DNA of 64,000 bases from Epiperipatus broadwayi. Its lineage: Eukaryota; Onychophora; Udeonychophora; Euonychophora; Peripatidae. The stretch lies in contig JAQFVV010006737.1 in the NCBI GenBank assembly GCA_028023455.1, positions 310,001 through 374,000 on the forward strand. Direction: 5' to 3'. Both the position numbers and the translations under genes were made by a program. Shown one piece after another: positions 63,432-64,000 of the stretch. The notes below the pieces were generated by a model that was not told the DNA's origin, searched no databases, and saw nothing but the letters and a program-made list of their open reading frames with translations. The stretch's first letter is position 1. Every line of letters starts with the position of its first letter.

Positions 63432-64000
63432 TGTAATGGTAAATGTTGCTGTAAGCTGGCTCTTTTAATATTCCATGTAGTTGGGTAGCAAAACTGTACC
63501 ATATGTATGAAGATAATATTGAAGTGAGGTTGGCTTTTCTTATTTAATATTCCCCATGAACTGATCAAGCCAAAAACTGTAATTGTAATTAATATATCAA
63601 TAATAATAAAACTTTCACTTCTGGCTAGATAAACTTATAAAAAGTAAATGTATTTTTGTCTAAGACTCTTCTATTAGATAGGTGCATATTTCAAAGAAAT
63701 ATACATCAAAATCAAAGGGTATTTTATTCATCCTGAAGTATATCTAGAATAAGTAGACAAATAATTTTAATTTTTATTTCTTATGTAAACATCATCCTTT
63801 CACCTTTTTATATTACAATGTTATAATATCTAATAGCAATTTGGTATGGCTAGGGTAAAGAAAAGATTAGCTTATGCATATTTGATATTTCAGAGTAGAT
63901 ATCAAAATGATATAGCTAATCTGATACGTGTGAACCAAAATCAATTATAAATATCGACTTTATAAAGAAAATACATGAAAAGCAAATATAATAAAAATAA
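63432..64000 (-). repeat. LTR-like repeat, right copy (runs off window)
   Basis: Partner of 61144-61680. It has an extra insertion of about 35 bp around 63880-63925 (tttcagagtagatatcaaaa and following). It still matches the left copy at the window edge, so its outer border is not reached. Confidence 0.85.

Larger units (their letters stand above)
61144..64000 (-). mobile_element. Probable small non-autonomous LTR element (minus strand, right LTR cut by window end)
   Basis: 61144-about 61680 and 63432-64000 are direct repeats starting tgtaatggtaaat. Shared landmarks include gtgcatatttcaaa, aaacatcatcctttNccttt and tattacaatgttataat. On the minus strand the right copy ends CCATTACA. Four bases later comes TGGTGGCCAGACATGATGGC (63408-63427), a primer-binding-site-like string resembling those said to pair with tRNA-Trp. 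The interior of about 1.75 kb has no coding trace, as in TRIM or LARD-type elements, or a deleted gypsy. Copies are visibly diverged, so it is old. Confidence 0.65.

Noticed and set aside
1-64000. CRISPR arrays, bacterial operons or ribosomal RNA
   Set aside because: The window is eukaryotic with spliced exons. The tandem repeats seen lack the spacer-repeat pattern of CRISPR, and no rRNA-like conserved blocks were noticed.

Overview
The window is from an animal nuclear genome: very AT-rich, intron-dominated, loaded with (TA)n microsatellites and dead retroelements. The only host gene I can support is a KCNQ-family voltage-gated potassium channel on the + strand. Four consecutive exons are visible (8475-8650, 10089-10214, 31260-31370, 32520-32704). 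They encode the end of S3, S4, S5, the pore, S6 and the calmodulin-binding helix A. The residues resemble invertebrate KCNQ channels. Together with the repeats (Ty3/gypsy, Penelope, RTE-like LINE, tRNA-SINE traces) this suggests a protostome, perhaps a mollusc. The species cannot be fixed from the sequence alone. Exons before S3 and after helix A are not recognisable here.

Layout. 1-2420: an unexplained, less AT-rich and locally CpG-containing stretch. 2421-8474: AT-rich sequence with no visible exon. 8475-32704: the KCNQ exons and three introns. The first intron holds a decayed TA-rich minisatellite. The 21-kb pore intron holds a (TCTA)n array, an LTR-promoter-like block, a wrecked minus-strand gypsy element with gag, protease, RT, RNase H and integrase traces in canonical order (about 20.9-25.6 kb), and a cluster of foldback elements (25.8-27.0 kb).

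32705-64000: probably the next KCNQ intron plus intergenic sequence, a graveyard of repeats. It holds two long inverted repeats (33.9-35.4 kb) and a Penelope-like element with inverted terminal repeats (37.6-39.3 kb). A second gypsy pol relic follows (40.5-41.8 kb). A pair of about 2.2-kb direct repeats (43063-45198 and 50769-53002) behaves like the LTRs of one element. Between them lie a frameshifted gag relic and an RTE-like LINE fragment with an internal 201-bp duplication. The right end holds a second LTR-like pair with a primer-binding-site-like sequence (61144-64000).

The KCNQ exons would work together as one membrane channel subunit. Everything else looks non-functional or selfish. No undescribed host system is evident. 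The most noteworthy structures are the long-LTR pair, the Penelope element with its internal tandem repeats, and the long inverted repeats inside or next to the channel gene, which could form double-stranded RNA in the pre-mRNA.
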